From the NCBI RefSeq assembly GCF_000027145.1, contig NC_013891.1, forward strand, positions 1,488,001-1,552,000: a DNA stretch of 64,000 nucleotides. The letters run 5' to 3'. The DNA is from Listeria seeligeri serovar 1/2b str. SLCC3954. GTDB taxonomy: Bacteria; Bacillota; Bacilli; Lactobacillales; Listeriaceae. This document shows positions 41,001-50,079 of the stretch, in pieces; position 1 is the stretch's first letter, and each line of letters starts with the position of its first letter. The notes beneath the pieces are model-generated. The model made no database searches. It saw nothing but the letters and a program-made list of their open reading frames with translations, and had not been told where the DNA came from. The translations under genes were made by a program, and so were the position numbers.

Positions 41001-41367
41001 TTAAATCTTTACTATACGCGCGTAACCAGCTTTGCGGAAGTTCTTGACCTTCTTCTCGCGTTTGAATGGCACTAGCGATTTTCAGTAACTCATGATATCC
41101 AGCAGTCGTTTCCGCAATTAATATCAACTCATAGGAATTAATTGGATTTAAATAACCTTGTATCGTTACTGTCATCCCAATAATTGGTTTTATATCCGCC
41201 GCTAAACATTTTTGGTAAAATTCAACTGCTCCGTAAAGCACATTTTTATCCGTAATTGCTAAGGCTGGATAATGGTATTCTTTTGCTTTAGCGACGAGCG
41301 AATCAACTGATGCAGTACTTGAAAGTAAATCATATGCGCTCGCAACTTGTAAATGAACAAATCCCAC
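38041..41367 (-). CDS. dnaE: DNA polymerase III alpha subunit DnaE (Gram-positive second replicase)
   Basis: DnaE-type C-family polymerase that in Firmicutes extends RNA primers on the lagging strand beside PolC. Domains: N-terminal PHP (about 1-200, HLQVASAYDLL), polymerase core with PDIDLDFPDNRRDEV holding catalytic aspartates, beta-clamp region, and C-terminal OB fold (YRVAVYVHEIKSIRTKKGE). No DnaQ exonuclease domain. I start it at GTG 41367 (1108 residues), 8 bases after AGGAG; the longer frame starts at a TTG. Confidence 0.97.
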   Translation of the reverse strand: MGFVHLQVASAYDLLSSTASVDSLVAKAKEYHYPALAITDKNVLYGAVEFYQKCLAADIKPIIGMTVTIQGYLNPINSYELILIAETTAGYHELLKIASAIQTREEGQELPQSWLRAYSKDLIAISPGAKGEVERLLMEENRDGALEAYQNLVAIFGGDSVYLSLQKENPRLFGKIETFCMEEKVRAVATKNVQYIEPKDAQAKEVLTAIRDNRTVDWETLPLAGPNYFTSQKEIEREWQTDFEKQVCEETGELAARCKVEIALDQHLLPRFPLNADQSASEVLRQTAYAGLEERGLMAPDYQERLDYELKVITEMGFADYFLIVWDVIRYSREAGILTGPGRGSAAGSLVSYALRITDVDPIRYNLLFERFLNPERITMPDIDLDFPDNRRDEVISYVVSKYGEAHVAQIGTFGTLAAKAAIRDTARSFGLNSVLLSEWSKLIPSQLGITLQKAIQESPRLENHIKSSKINEMIWEVACQLEGLPRHISTHAAGIVISDKPLVEQVALQLGSGDARLTQFAMGELEKIGLLKMDFLGLRNLSLLDRVLKSVNYNREKPLTLAAISLEDEKTLKLFQTGDTTGVFQFESDGIRRVLRKLKPTSFEDIVAVDALYRPGPMEQIDTFIARKHGKEAIQYPHPDLAPILEVTYGVIVYQEQIIQVANQMAGFSLGEADLLRRAVSKKKADVLNEERIHFVEGARSKGYSESSANQVYDMIVQFANYGFNRSHAAAYSKIAFQLAYLKANYPAAFMSSLLSSVFGNDDKISQYITEAKNYGIRMLAPSINHSNYYFQMEGENAIRYSFRVIRKVPTKFILEIINERKKAPFQDFFDFCERMPHKMLTETILEALVLSGCFDEFGEDRATVLATIDAVLQYISLLGEDSKGMNLFAEDDDFLKKMKPRYRKAAPISIDEKLEKEKLYTGQYVSAHPVSYYQTKLQNLAITRLADIHSGKNYRVAVYVHEIKSIRTKKGETMCFLTISDDTKELSAVMFPESYRKYASFAQKGQILFLQVKADTRNGELQLIINQAEDLKEIKAPVRLFLKVTEQAQLEQLKPILVQHKGDSKVIIHQAKTKQTAELKNIQVAASNELQEALVAILGKENVVFK

Positions 41368-41446
41368 TATCCTCTCTCCTTTCAAAACTCTCTTTTTCTA
41401 TTATATCGGTTAAATTCAAAAAAAGAAAGTGTGTTCGTGTTTTTAC

Positions 41447-41476
41447 ATAAAAATAAAGCCAGATAATTATCTGACT
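41447..41476 (-). terminator. Terminator after nrnA
   Basis: The near-palindrome AGTCAGATAATTATCTGGCT is followed by TTATTTTT on the minus strand, in the gap before dnaE. Confidence 0.75.
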
Positions 41477-41487
41477 CTATTTCTTTA

Positions 41488-42423
41488 TTATTTATCTGCA
41501 CAAATCAATTGTAATTTTTTCGTCATTTCTTTGATTTCTTCATCACTATGAAGAGTTGCGCCAGAAGCAAGCGGGTGTCCACCACCACCGTATTCTTTCG
41601 CTAGTTCATTGATTACCGGACCTTTAGAACGTAATCTGGCTCTAAAAACTGGTCCTTCTTGAATGAACATGATCCAGGCTTTGATTCCTTGTACATTCTC
41701 AATAGAAGAAACTAACGCGGAAGCATCTCTAGGATTTACCTCAAATTCATTTAAAAGTGTATCACTTAAATAAACCGTTGCTGCACCATTTTTATCCATG
41801 TCAAAGTTTTGCAAAATATAACCAGAAAGCTTTACTGTATTTTTTGGTAATTCGTATAATTCCCGGTAAAGTGCCGGCCGATCAAACGGGAATGTCACTA
41901 AATGTGCTGATAAACGTAATGTTTCTTCTGTTGTGCTCGGATAAAGAAATCTACCTGTATCGCCAACAATCCCAGCATATAAAAGCCTAGCTGCTGTCTC
42001 ATTCAATAGTAACTCATCTGAGAAAGTTTCCCAAAAATCTACAATCATTTCACTGCAAGAAGAAGCACCCGTGTTTACCCAAAGCATATCACCATAAGCA
42101 TCGTCATTTGGGTGATGATCAATTTTTATCAGTTTCTGACCTAAATGATAGCGCTGATCTGAAACGCGTTCTTGATTAGCAGTGTCACAAACAATAACAA
42201 GCGCTTCTTTATAGGTTTCATCTGTAATCTCATCTACTTTACCAAGAAATTGTAAAGACGCTTCATCGTTCCCAACTGAATAGACCTTTTTCATTGGAAA
42301 ACTTGCACGAATTATTTCCGCAAGTCCCATTTGCGAACCATAAGCGTCTGGATCAGGTCGCACATGGCGATGCAAAATTATTGTGTCATATTGTTTTATT
42401 TCTTGTAATATCTCATTTTTCAT
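41488..42423 (-). CDS. nrnA: NanoRNase / pAp phosphatase NrnA (DHH family)
   Basis: Bifunctional enzyme that degrades 2-5-mer RNAs and dephosphorylates 3'-phosphoadenosine 5'-phosphate. DHH motifs: HRHVRPDPDAYGSQ (about 18-31), VIVCDTANQ (Asp80), IDHHPNDD (102-104), and DHHA1 substrate motif GGGGHPLASGA near the C-terminus. 311 residues. Bacillus YtqI is the model. Upstream neighbour ytoI is 20 bases away, so they are co-transcribed. Confidence 0.95.
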   Translation of the reverse strand: MKNEILQEIKQYDTIILHRHVRPDPDAYGSQMGLAEIIRASFPMKKVYSVGNDEASLQFLGKVDEITDETYKEALVIVCDTANQERVSDQRYHLGQKLIKIDHHPNDDAYGDMLWVNTGASSCSEMIVDFWETFSDELLLNETAARLLYAGIVGDTGRFLYPSTTEETLRLSAHLVTFPFDRPALYRELYELPKNTVKLSGYILQNFDMDKNGAATVYLSDTLLNEFEVNPRDASALVSSIENVQGIKAWIMFIQEGPVFRARLRSKGPVINELAKEYGGGGHPLASGATLHSDEEIKEMTKKLQLICADK

Positions 42424-42443
42424 TGTTTCGCCTCATTTTCTGT

Positions 42444-43757
42444 TTAACGTTCCATCATTTGACAAGCTACAATTGCTTTTCCGGTCAAAATCCCTTCTAA
42501 GTAAAGTTCTACATCTAATTTACCTGCTTTGCGACCCATTTCTAAAATACGAGGTTTAATAACGATAGTCGCATCCATTTGGACCGGTTTTAAAAAATAC
42601 ATAGTGACATTTTCGATTGCCACATTACGTTTTTTCATTGAAAAAAGTTTTTGTTGAACTACTTCACAAACAACTTGGGTAAATACGCCATAAGACAAGG
42701 TCCCAAGTGAATTGGTCATTTGAGGGCTTACTTTAAATTCATAATCTGCTTCTACACCAGTATCCGCTTTTTCAGAAAGTTGGTTAGCAATCGTGTCATC
42801 AATGGTTTCGCCGACTTGCGGTTGTTTTTGAATCATCTGCATCGATTTTAAAATATCTTGTCGGCTAACAATACCGATCAAGGTTAAATCGTCTTTAACT
42901 ACAGGGATTACTTCAATACTTTCCCATATCATCATGTGCGCCACGGAAGCCACACTCATTTTTGGACCAACTGTTAACGGGTTCTTAGTCATCACTCGTT
43001 CAATTGAAATACTTGGATTTTTGTCTAAAATATCTTTACTTGTCACCATTCCAGTTAAACGCATTGCTCGGTTTACCACAGGAAAGCGACTATGGCCAGT
43101 TTCTTCTTCCAATTTGTGCCAGTTTGCTACTTTATCTGCCGTTGACAAAAAAGCGGTTGTATCTAAAGGTGTTAATATATCCTCGACAAAAACAACTTCT
43201 TTTTTGATTAATTGGTCATAAATGGCGCGGTTAATCATCGTTGCCACAGTAAATGTATCATAGGACGTAGATAAAATTGGTAGTTCTTTTTCGTCTGCTA
43301 ACTGTTTGACTTCATCATCCGTATCAAAGCCTCCAGTGATAAGAACTGCCGCCCCACGTTTCAAAGCAAGTTCATGCGCGCTTACACGGTTTCCGACAAT
43401 TAACAAGTTGCCTGCATCCGTGTATCGCTCCATCGCTTCAACGGTCATCGCACCAATGACGAATTTATTTAATGATTTGTATAACCCTGCACGTCCACCA
43501 AGGACTTGTCCGTCAATCATATTAACAATTTCTGCAAAAGTTAATTTTTCAATACTATCTTTTTGTTTGCGTTCAATTCGAAGTGTCCCAACCCGCTTAA
43601 TGGTAGAGACAAAGCCAATTATTTCTGCGTCTTTAATCGCTCGGTAAGCAGTTCCTTCACTTACAGACAAATTTTTGGCGATTTTTCGCACAGATATTTT
43701 TTCTCCAACTGCAAGATTTTCAATGTATTTTAAAATCTGTTCATGTTTTGTGGCCAC
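42444..43757 (-). CDS. ytoI: YtoI-like HTH-DRTGG-CBS-hotdog regulator-like protein
   Basis: Function unknown. Domains in order: winged helix (1-60, TKHEQILKYIE and ISVRKIAKNLSVSEGTAY), DRTGG domain (about 75-185, LLIVGNRVSAHELALKRGAA), CBS pair (about 193-308, VMTKNPLTVG; LIGIVSRQDIL), and a thioesterase/hotdog domain (about 330-437). Start is GTG at 43757 (437 residues), 7 bases after GGGTGA, matching the Bacillus start. The frame extends 38 codons upstream without a site. The architecture suggests a nucleotide- or acyl-CoA-sensing transcription factor; that is inference. Confidence 0.9.
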   Translation of the reverse strand: MATKHEQILKYIENLAVGEKISVRKIAKNLSVSEGTAYRAIKDAEIIGFVSTIKRVGTLRIERKQKDSIEKLTFAEIVNMIDGQVLGGRAGLYKSLNKFVIGAMTVEAMERYTDAGNLLIVGNRVSAHELALKRGAAVLITGGFDTDDEVKQLADEKELPILSTSYDTFTVATMINRAIYDQLIKKEVVFVEDILTPLDTTAFLSTADKVANWHKLEEETGHSRFPVVNRAMRLTGMVTSKDILDKNPSISIERVMTKNPLTVGPKMSVASVAHMMIWESIEVIPVVKDDLTLIGIVSRQDILKSMQMIQKQPQVGETIDDTIANQLSEKADTGVEADYEFKVSPQMTNSLGTLSYGVFTQVVCEVVQQKLFSMKKRNVAIENVTMYFLKPVQMDATIVIKPRILEMGRKAGKLDVELYLEGILTGKAIVACQMMER

Positions 43758-43782
43758 GACTCGTTCACCCATTTCTTTTTTG

Positions 43783-44469
43783 TTAGATTTCGATTCCTTC
43801 ACCAATTTCGAGCACTTTTCCAGTAATACCTTCATCAAGTGATGCAACAAATTTAGCTGGATCTTGTTCAATTAGCGGAAACGTATTGTAGTGCATCGGA
43901 ATAACCATTTTTGCTTGTAAGAAGCGGGCCGCAATCGCAGCATCCTCAGGTCCCATTGTAAAATTATCACCAATTGGCAAGAATGCAAGATCTAATGGAT
44001 TAAGCTCACCAATTAACTTCATATCAGAAAATAAGCCAGTATCTCCGGCAAAATAAATATTTTTACCTTCTATTGTAAAAACTATCCCGGTCGGAAAACC
44101 TAAATTTATCACACGACCATCTCGAACAGTTTGCGAACCATGAAATGCTTGGGTTAATTTCACTTGTCCAAAATCAAACTGCCTTTTCCCGCCAATGTGC
44201 ATAGCAGAAATTTTTTCAAGTCCTTCTTCTACTGCTAAAAAGGCGGCTAAGTCGGCGTTACAAATAACTTCAGCACCAGAATTTTTGGCAATTTGAACTG
44301 TATCACCGACATGATCGTCATGACCATGTGACAGAACAATATAATCTGGCATTTGTTCTTCTGCTATTAAATCACACTTTTTATTCCCAGAAATAAATGG
44401 ATCTACTAGAATAGTTGTATCCCCAGTAATAATTTTAATACAAGACTGACCATGAAATGAAATCTTCAT
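43783..44469 (-). CDS. ytkL: UPF0173 metallo-beta-lactamase-fold hydrolase (YtkL)
   Basis: Metal-dependent hydrolase of unknown substrate. The MBL motif [11 protein letters not shown] (about 46-56) supplies the zinc ligands. Further ligands are YFAGDTGLF and [11 protein letters not shown]. 228 residues, family length. Upstream of ytoI-nrnA (25-base gap to the ytoI GTG). GGAAGGAAG precedes the ATG. Divergent from the M24 peptidase. Confidence 0.92.
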   Translation of the reverse strand: MKISFHGQSCIKIITGDTTILVDPFISGNKKCDLIAEEQMPDYIVLSHGHDDHVGDTVQIAKNSGAEVICNADLAAFLAVEEGLEKISAMHIGGKRQFDFGQVKLTQAFHGSQTVRDGRVINLGFPTGIVFTIEGKNIYFAGDTGLFSDMKLIGELNPLDLAFLPIGDNFTMGPEDAAIAARFLQAKMVIPMHYNTFPLIEQDPAKFVASLDEGITGKVLEIGEGIEI

Positions 44470-44523
44470 GTTAAAAAACTTCCTTCCCGATTAATATTAG
44501 ATGTGTATTATTGTACCACTCTT

Positions 44524-44552
44524 ATTATAAACTAATATATAACACCTCGTAA
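44524..44552 (-). promoter_or_regulatory. ytkL-ytoI-nrnA promoter
   Basis: TTACGA (44547-44552), 17 bases, TATAAT (44524-44529). A small inverted repeat CCTC/GAGG flanks the -35. Confidence 0.55.
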
Positions 44553-44589
44553 ACTAGGAGGTATTTATTAGCAAAATATTTCCCCGGCA

Positions 44590-44598
44590 TGTTATCAT
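44590..44598 (+). promoter_or_regulatory. M24 peptidase promoter (extended -10)
   Basis: TGTTATCAT with TATCAT at 44593-44598. No good -35. About 34 bases before the ATG. Confidence 0.5.
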
Positions 44599-44631
44599 TG
44601 TATAGAAATCAATTGGAAAGAAGGTACAATA

Positions 44632-45729
44632 ATGGAAAAAAATATCGATGTCCTACAAAATTGGTTAAAAAACCAAGATGCTGAGGTGGCGTTTTTAACT
44701 GATCCAGAAAACATTGCTTACTTTTCCGGCTACCATAGTGAGCCACATGAACGTGTGCTTGGATTAGCTGTTTTCCCTGAAAGTGAGCCATTTCTTTTCA
44801 CACCTGCTTTAGAAGTGGAAGATGTGCGTGGCGGTGACTGGACTCATCCAGCTTATGGCTACAATGATACAGAAAACCCATTCGAAATTATCGCTGAAGA
44901 AATCAAGAAACGCGTTGCCAATCCAAGTAAATTCGCAATTGAAAAAAGCCATATGAGCGTCGATCGTTTCGAACAATTAGCTGGTCTATTCGCAGGCAGC
45001 TCTTTTATTCCAATTGAACATAAAATCGAACAAATCCGCTTAATCAAAACAGAAGCGGAATTACAAATTTTAAAAGAAGCGGCATTACTTGCTGATTATG
45101 CGGTTCAAGTTGGTGTAAATGAAATTGCAGAAGGAAAAACAGAAGCAGAAATCGTTGCAAAAATCGAATACGAAATGAAGAAAAAAGGCGTAACTGCAAT
45201 GTCTTTCGATACAATGGTGTTAACCGGTAAAAACGGTGCCTTGCCACATGGTACTCCCGGCAAAACAAAAATCCAACAAGGCGATTTAGTGTTATTTGAT
45301 TTAGGAGTTGTCCACAAAGGTTATTGTTCCGATATTACGCGAACAGTTGCTTTTGGCGAAATTACCGAAGAACAACAAAAAATCTATGACACTGTTTTAA
45401 AAGCGCAAACTACTGCGGTTTCTAAAGTAAAAGCAGGTGTAAAAGCAAGCGAAATTGATTTGACCGCCAGAAATATTATTCGTGAAGCTGGTTACGGCGA
45501 GTATTTCCCACATCGGCTTGGTCATGGTCTAGGAGCTAGCGTTCATGAGTTCCCTTCCATCACAGAAACAAATCACATGGAACTTCAAGAAAACATGGTG
45601 TTTACGATTGAACCCGGAATTTATGTTCCAGGAGTTGCTGGAGTTCGTATTGAAGATGATCTCGTCGTTACAAAAGATGGTGTACAAGTTTTAACAGAAT
45701 TCCCAAAAACATTACAAGTAATCAAATAA
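44632..45729 (+). CDS. pepQ: M24 Xaa-Pro peptidase (Xaa-Pro dipeptidase/aminopeptidase P type)
   Basis: Metallopeptidase of the pita-bread fold that cleaves Xaa-Pro bonds. Creatinase-like N-terminal domain (about 1-135), then catalytic domain with all five metal ligands: Asp223, Asp234, His298, Glu327, Glu341 (LFDLGVVHKG, CSDITRTVAFG, HRLGHGLGASVHE, FTIEPGIYVP, VRIEDDL). 365 residues. GAAGG lies 7 bases before the ATG. The symbol pepQ is by similarity; dipeptidase and aminopeptidase P activity cannot be told apart from sequence. Confidence 0.93.
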   Translation: MEKNIDVLQNWLKNQDAEVAFLTDPENIAYFSGYHSEPHERVLGLAVFPESEPFLFTPALEVEDVRGGDWTHPAYGYNDTENPFEIIAEEIKKRVANPSKFAIEKSHMSVDRFEQLAGLFAGSSFIPIEHKIEQIRLIKTEAELQILKEAALLADYAVQVGVNEIAEGKTEAEIVAKIEYEMKKKGVTAMSFDTMVLTGKNGALPHGTPGKTKIQQGDLVLFDLGVVHKGYCSDITRTVAFGEITEEQQKIYDTVLKAQTTAVSKVKAGVKASEIDLTARNIIREAGYGEYFPHRLGHGLGASVHEFPSITETNHMELQENMVFTIEPGIYVPGVAGVRIEDDLVVTKDGVQVLTEFPKTLQVIK

Positions 45730-45774
45730 AAAAAGGAGTACTTTTCACGTGAATTGAAAAGTACTCCTTTTTTT
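45728..45774. terminator. Shared terminator of pepQ and ald
   Basis: GGAGTACTTTTC / GAAAAGTACTCC with flanking A and T runs on both sides works for both converging genes. Confidence 0.92.
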
Positions 45775-46885
45775 AAATTAATTCTTTACTATCGGTATAA
45801 ACTAATCCCAGTGATTCCGCCACCGCTTTATACGTAATATGACCTTGATACGTATTCAAGCCACGAAGCAAGAATGGGTCTTTTTTCACAGCTGCTTCCA
45901 ATCCATTATCTGCCAGTTTCAAACCAAAAGGCAATGTGGCATTGGTAAGTGCTTGAGTTGAAGTTCGTGGCACCGCGCCCGGCATATTAGCAACCGCATA
46001 ATGGAGTACACCAAATTTTTCGTAAGTTGGATGATCATGCGTAGAAACATGGTCGGTTGTTTCGAAAATCCCACCTTGATCAATAGCAATATCTACAAGT
46101 ACTGCGCCTGGATTCATTTGCTTAATCACATGTTCTTTTACTAGTTTCGGCGCTTTTGCTCCCGGAATAAGTACTGCTCCGATAACCAAATCCGCTTTTT
46201 TTACAGCCATTTCAATATTAAAATCATTCGACATTAATGTTTGTACTTGGTTACCAAAAATATCGTCTAGTTCACGTAACCGTTTTAAATTCATATCTAA
46301 AATAGTAACGTTTGCTCCGAGTCCAGTCGCGATTTTTGCTGCATTAGTCCCAGCAATTCCGCCACCAATAATCACTACCTCACTCTTTTCTACCCCAGGA
46401 ACCCCGCCAAGTAAGACGCCCATTCCACCATTTGTTTTTTGTAAGAATTGTGCACCAATTTGAGCTGCCATCCGTCCAGCCACTTCACTCATTGGTGAAA
46501 GTAATGGTAAAGAATGATCCGCAAGTTCCACCGTTTCATAAGCAATACTGTTTACTTTGTTATCCATTAAAGCTTTAGCTAAAGTTGGCTCGTTGGCTAA
46601 ATGTAAATACGTAAAAAGCACAAGCCCATCTTTAAAATAATTATATTCTGATGCAATTGGCTCTTTAACTTTTACTACCATGTCTACATCCCAAGCTTCT
46701 TTAGCCGTTTCGACAATTTTCGCACCCGCTTGCACAAAATCGGCATCTTGATAACTAGAACCCATGCCAGCACCTTTTTCCACCAATACAGTATGTCCTG
46801 CATTAGCATAGGAAAAAACACTTGCCGGGGTCATTGCCACCCTATTTTCGTTATTTTTTATCTCTTTCGGTACGCCGACTAACAT
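45773..46885 (-). CDS. ald: Alanine dehydrogenase
   Basis: NAD-dependent interconversion of L-alanine with pyruvate and ammonia. N-terminal [21 protein letters not shown], substrate lysine region MVVKVKEP, catalytic His in FTYLHLA, Rossmann motif [16 protein letters not shown], and [12 protein letters not shown] start it at the ATG at 46885 (370 residues), 8 bases after AGGGAGAG. The in-frame codon at 46921 lies before that site. Divergent from the universal stress gene. Confidence 0.96.
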   Translation of the reverse strand: MLVGVPKEIKNNENRVAMTPASVFSYANAGHTVLVEKGAGMGSSYQDADFVQAGAKIVETAKEAWDVDMVVKVKEPIASEYNYFKDGLVLFTYLHLANEPTLAKALMDNKVNSIAYETVELADHSLPLLSPMSEVAGRMAAQIGAQFLQKTNGGMGVLLGGVPGVEKSEVVIIGGGIAGTNAAKIATGLGANVTILDMNLKRLRELDDIFGNQVQTLMSNDFNIEMAVKKADLVIGAVLIPGAKAPKLVKEHVIKQMNPGAVLVDIAIDQGGIFETTDHVSTHDHPTYEKFGVLHYAVANMPGAVPRTSTQALTNATLPFGLKLADNGLEAAVKKDPFLLRGLNTYQGHITYKAVAESLGLVYTDSKELI

Positions 46886-47032
46886 TTCAATCACTCTCCC
46901 TGAATAGGTATAATGAACCATAAAAGAATTTTCTTCATCCCCATGCTAACACAATATACCTAAGTTGTAAAAAATTAACCAACTGAAAATCACACAAAAT
47001 AATTTAAAAACTAATTTATTTTTTTATTAATG

Positions 47033-47056
47033 GTTCTTTTACGAAAAAAAGGGTAA
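47033..47056 (+). promoter_or_regulatory. Possible SigB promoter of the usp gene
   Basis: GTTC (47033-47036), 14 bases, GGGTAA (47051-47056), close to the Listeria SigB pattern GTTT-N13..17-GGGWAT with one mismatch in each box. About 44 bases before the ATG. Confidence 0.55.
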
Positions 47057-47099
47057 AATATAAATATAGAAGATACATATATTGATTGGAGGAATTAAT

Positions 47100-47564
47100 A
47101 TGTTACAACAATACGAAAGAGTTTTAGTCGCAGTCGACGGGTCCAAAGAAGCAGAAAGAGCATTCCAAAAAGCCATTCAGGTCGCTAATCGTAATGATGC
47201 AGCGCTTGGTCTTGTACATGTTATTGACACTCGTGCTTTTTCATCTGTAGCTAATTATGATACAAGCATGGCTGACAAAGCAACAGAATATGCAGATGAA
47301 TTACTTAGTGGTTACAAAGAAGATGCCTTAAAAGCAGGTGTAACAAAAGTAGAAAGCTATATTGAATATGGTTCACCAAAAACCGCGATTACAAAAGAAG
47401 CAGCAAAAGCATTCCAAGCTGACTTAATCATGTGTGGGGCTACAGGGCTAAACGCGGTAGAACGGTTATTGATTGGTAGTGTATCCGAATATATTATTCG
47501 CCACTCCCCTTGCGATGTTCTAGTAGTTCGTAATGATGTTCCTGATTACAAAGACGAAAAATAA
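47100..47564 (+). CDS. Universal stress protein, UspA family
   Basis: ATP-binding stress protein. 154 residues from the ATG at 47100, 7 bases after GGAGG; an in-frame ATG at 47082 lies before that site. Starts MLQQYERVLVAVDGSKEAE. Carries the ATP-binding signature G-2x-G-9x-G-S as GATGLNAVERLLIGS, then HSPCDVLVVRND. L. monocytogenes has several Usp proteins tied to acid and oxidative stress. The SigB-like promoter upstream agrees. Confidence 0.93.
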   Translation: MLQQYERVLVAVDGSKEAERAFQKAIQVANRNDAALGLVHVIDTRAFSSVANYDTSMADKATEYADELLSGYKEDALKAGVTKVESYIEYGSPKTAITKEAAKAFQADLIMCGATGLNAVERLLIGSVSEYIIRHSPCDVLVVRNDVPDYKDEK

Positions 47565-47595
47565 AGAGCCAAGAACAAAAGTATCTCTCGAATGA

Positions 47596-47657
47596 AAAAA
47601 GCAGGAAACTTGTATATTCCATTTTATAAATGGCTTTATACAAGTTTCCTGCTTTTT
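47596..47657. terminator. Shared terminator of usp and ackA
   Basis: A 21-base perfect outer stem (47596-47616 with 47637-47657) is capped by an inner CCATTT/AAATGG stem. A and T runs at both ends make it bidirectional. Confidence 0.93.
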
Positions 47658-47676
47658 AGTTACAAGTTTTTATGTT

Positions 47677-48894
47677 TTAGCGATTGTTTTTAATAGTTTC
47701 CACATCACGAGCAATCATTAGTTCTTCGTTAGTTGGAATAATGATAACTTTTACTGGGGAATGTGGGTAGTTAAGGAAACGTTCTTCGCCGCGCACTTGG
47801 TTAAGTGCTGGATCCCAATATACACCCATGAATTCTAAACCGCGTAATACTTTTTCACGGATAAAGGAACTATTTTCACCGATACCTGCTGTGAAGATAA
47901 TAGCATCTACACCGTTCATACGAGCTGCATAAGAACCGATGTATTTATGGATACGATCAACGAATACTTGAAGTGCAAGTTCCGCACGATCATTTCCTTT
48001 TGCTGCTTCATCTTCTAGGTCGCGAAGGTCACTAGAAATTCCAGAAACGCCAAGCATACCAGATTCTTTATTCAAGACATCTAATACTTGTTCTGCTGTT
48101 TTACCAGTTTTTTCCATGATGAATGGGATAAGCGCTGGGTCAATGTTACCAGAACGAGTTCCCATTGAAACGCCGGCAAGAGGTGTGAATCCCATGGACG
48201 TATCCATTGATTTTCCGCCTTCGATTGCCGCGATACTAGCACCATTACCAAGATGACAAGTAAGTAAACGCAATTCTTCAACCGGACGACCTAAAAGTTC
48301 TGCGGCACGTTCAGATACATATTTGTGGCTCGTACCATGGAAGCCATATTTACGGATACCATAATCTTCATAGTATCTATATGGTAAGCTGTATAAATAA
48401 CTTGCTGGTGGCATTGTTTGGTGGAAAGCTGTATCAAAAACAGCAACCGAAACAACATCTGGTAAAATTTTGCGGAATGCTTTAATACCAGTTACGTTTG
48501 CTGGGTTATGAAGAGGCGCAAGTTCAGATAAAGCTTCAATATCTTTAATCACTTCATCATCAATGTAAACAGACTCAGGGAATCTTTCACCACCGTGAAC
48601 AACACGATGACCAATTCCTGTAATTTCGTCATATGAACCGATGACTTTATGGTTGATTAATTTTTCTAGTAACATTTGAACAGCGATTTCATGGTCAGGA
48701 ATATCAACAACTTCTTTGATTTTTTCTCCGTCTACAGTAATTGTAAAAATAGAATCTTTCAAGCCAATTCTTTCTACAATTCCTGCTGTAATAACTCGTT
48801 CAGATGGCATATCGTATAATTGGAATTTCAGTGATGAGCTTCCGGCGTTAATTGCAATTGTTTTTTCCATTTTGTTTTTGTCAATTCCTTCCAT
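47677..48894 (-). CDS. ackA: Acetate kinase
   Basis: Makes acetate and ATP from acetyl phosphate in overflow metabolism. ASKHA fold with [43 protein letters not shown] and TAGIGENSS. The start is open. The ATG at 48894 (405 residues) has AAAGGA 7 bases before it and overlaps the ytxK end by 14 bases. The next ATG at 48870 (397 residues, [10 protein letters not shown]) is the usual family start but has a poor site. Follows ytxK. Confidence 0.96.
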   Translation of the reverse strand: MEGIDKNKMEKTIAINAGSSSLKFQLYDMPSERVITAGIVERIGLKDSIFTITVDGEKIKEVVDIPDHEIAVQMLLEKLINHKVIGSYDEITGIGHRVVHGGERFPESVYIDDEVIKDIEALSELAPLHNPANVTGIKAFRKILPDVVSVAVFDTAFHQTMPPASYLYSLPYRYYEDYGIRKYGFHGTSHKYVSERAAELLGRPVEELRLLTCHLGNGASIAAIEGGKSMDTSMGFTPLAGVSMGTRSGNIDPALIPFIMEKTGKTAEQVLDVLNKESGMLGVSGISSDLRDLEDEAAKGNDRAELALQVFVDRIHKYIGSYAARMNGVDAIIFTAGIGENSSFIREKVLRGLEFMGVYWDPALNQVRGEERFLNYPHSPVKVIIIPTNEELMIARDVETIKNNR

Positions 48895-49891
48895 TATTGT
48901 TTCCTTTGAACCAATTCTCGATTTCCGCTAAAATCGGCGCAGTAATGCTTGGATCTGTAAGCGATGAGAGATTAGCCAGTAAAACTTCTTTTGGCGGCTT
49001 TACATTTTCTGCCGCTTTTCGTAAAATCAAGATGCTTTTTCGTGCTTGTTCAGACTTAAACAGTGTTTCGGGCAATTTAATAATTCCCTCGATATGACCG
49101 TTTTTCTTGATAAACTTGTCCACCTTAGCAAAGTCACTAGTCCCAAACATTGCGTCAGGTACCAAAAAGAACAAATATCCTCCTGGTTTTGTGTAGCGCA
49201 TTCCTTGTTCAATAAACAGGAAATGTGCAAATGAATGCCCCTCTTCACGGCAAAGTTCAAATGATTTTGCGTTTTCATCATCAGGATAAAAGCCAACAGG
49301 TAAATCACTCACTACTACATCCACTGGATCAACTAATAAATTAGCTAAACCGTCTTGGTGAAGTAGCGTCATTTTTTGCCGTTGTAAATCCGCCCCGACA
49401 AGCGCAAGCGAAATAAGCAAATCATCTACATCTACACCACTCGCATGAATTTCTACACCATCTTTTAATTCTAGCTGATTAATCACTGTTGTTAAAAGAT
49501 TAGCTGTTCCACATGCAGGATCCAAAATAGAAACGTTTTTCTTTTTTTGAATCACTTTTTCAAGTAAGTATGCCACAATAAATCCAATCGAATCTGGTGT
49601 CATTTGGTGATTCACTTGAATGCCGTGTTTCATGCCTTTAAGTAGTGCAAGTTGAAGACCTTTGCGAATTTCTTCATTGGAGAAATTTTCGAGTTCTAGA
49701 CTTCCGTAGTACTCTTCTAATTTCGTTTGTTTTTCAGAAGACAACTCTTCTTTTTGTAAAACTTCTTTTTGAAACAGATTTTCTCCTGTTTCATAGACCG
49801 CTTCCAAATAGCTTATTTCAAGTTCATTTTGCAGGATAATAGCTGTATTATCAAGCACTTGAAATAATTCTTGCGTTGCTTCATTTGCCAA
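48881..49891 (-). CDS. ytxK: YtxK-like class I methyltransferase
   Basis: Resembles N6-adenine DNA methylases of type I HsdM kind but has no restriction partner nearby. The SAM motif is [18 protein letters not shown]. The motif IV position reads SDLPVGFYP instead of NPPY/F, so DNA methylation is doubtful. 336 residues from TTG at 49891, 6 bases after GAGGTG; a GTG at 49900 overlaps that site. The ytxK-ackA order also occurs in Bacillus. Function unknown. Confidence 0.9.
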   Translation of the reverse strand: MANEATQELFQVLDNTAIILQNELEISYLEAVYETGENLFQKEVLQKEELSSEKQTKLEEYYGSLELENFSNEEIRKGLQLALLKGMKHGIQVNHQMTPDSIGFIVAYLLEKVIQKKKNVSILDPACGTANLLTTVINQLELKDGVEIHASGVDVDDLLISLALVGADLQRQKMTLLHQDGLANLLVDPVDVVVSDLPVGFYPDDENAKSFELCREEGHSFAHFLFIEQGMRYTKPGGYLFFLVPDAMFGTSDFAKVDKFIKKNGHIEGIIKLPETLFKSEQARKSILILRKAAENVKPPKEVLLANLSSLTDPSITAPILAEIENWFKGNNNGRN

Positions 49892-49933
49892 AAGTAACAC
49901 CTCGAATTTTTATCATTACTAACACCACCAAAC

Positions 49934-49961
49934 ATTATACAGTATTTAGCGATAATGTGAA
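49934..49961 (-). promoter_or_regulatory. ytxK-ackA promoter
   Basis: TTCACA (49956-49961), 16 bases, TATAAT (49934-49939). Confidence 0.65.
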
Positions 49962-50041
49962 AGGATTTTCTATAGTAAAATGAGAATTATCTACGGAAAA
50001 TATCAAATTAGAATTAGTACAGTTTATCTTTAGTAATAATA

Positions 50042-50074
50042 CAGAAAAAAGCTCCCCTGTTGAAGGAGAGCTTT
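50042..50074 (-). terminator. tpx terminator
   Basis: AAAGCTCTCC pairs with GGGGAGCTTT, followed by T on the minus strand, 5 bases after the tpx stop. Confidence 0.82.
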
Positions 50075-50079
50075 TAGAT

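Noticed and set aside
44609-44791. 60-codon minus ORF over the pepQ start
   Set aside because: Antisense to the peptidase N-terminus and covers its ribosome binding site.
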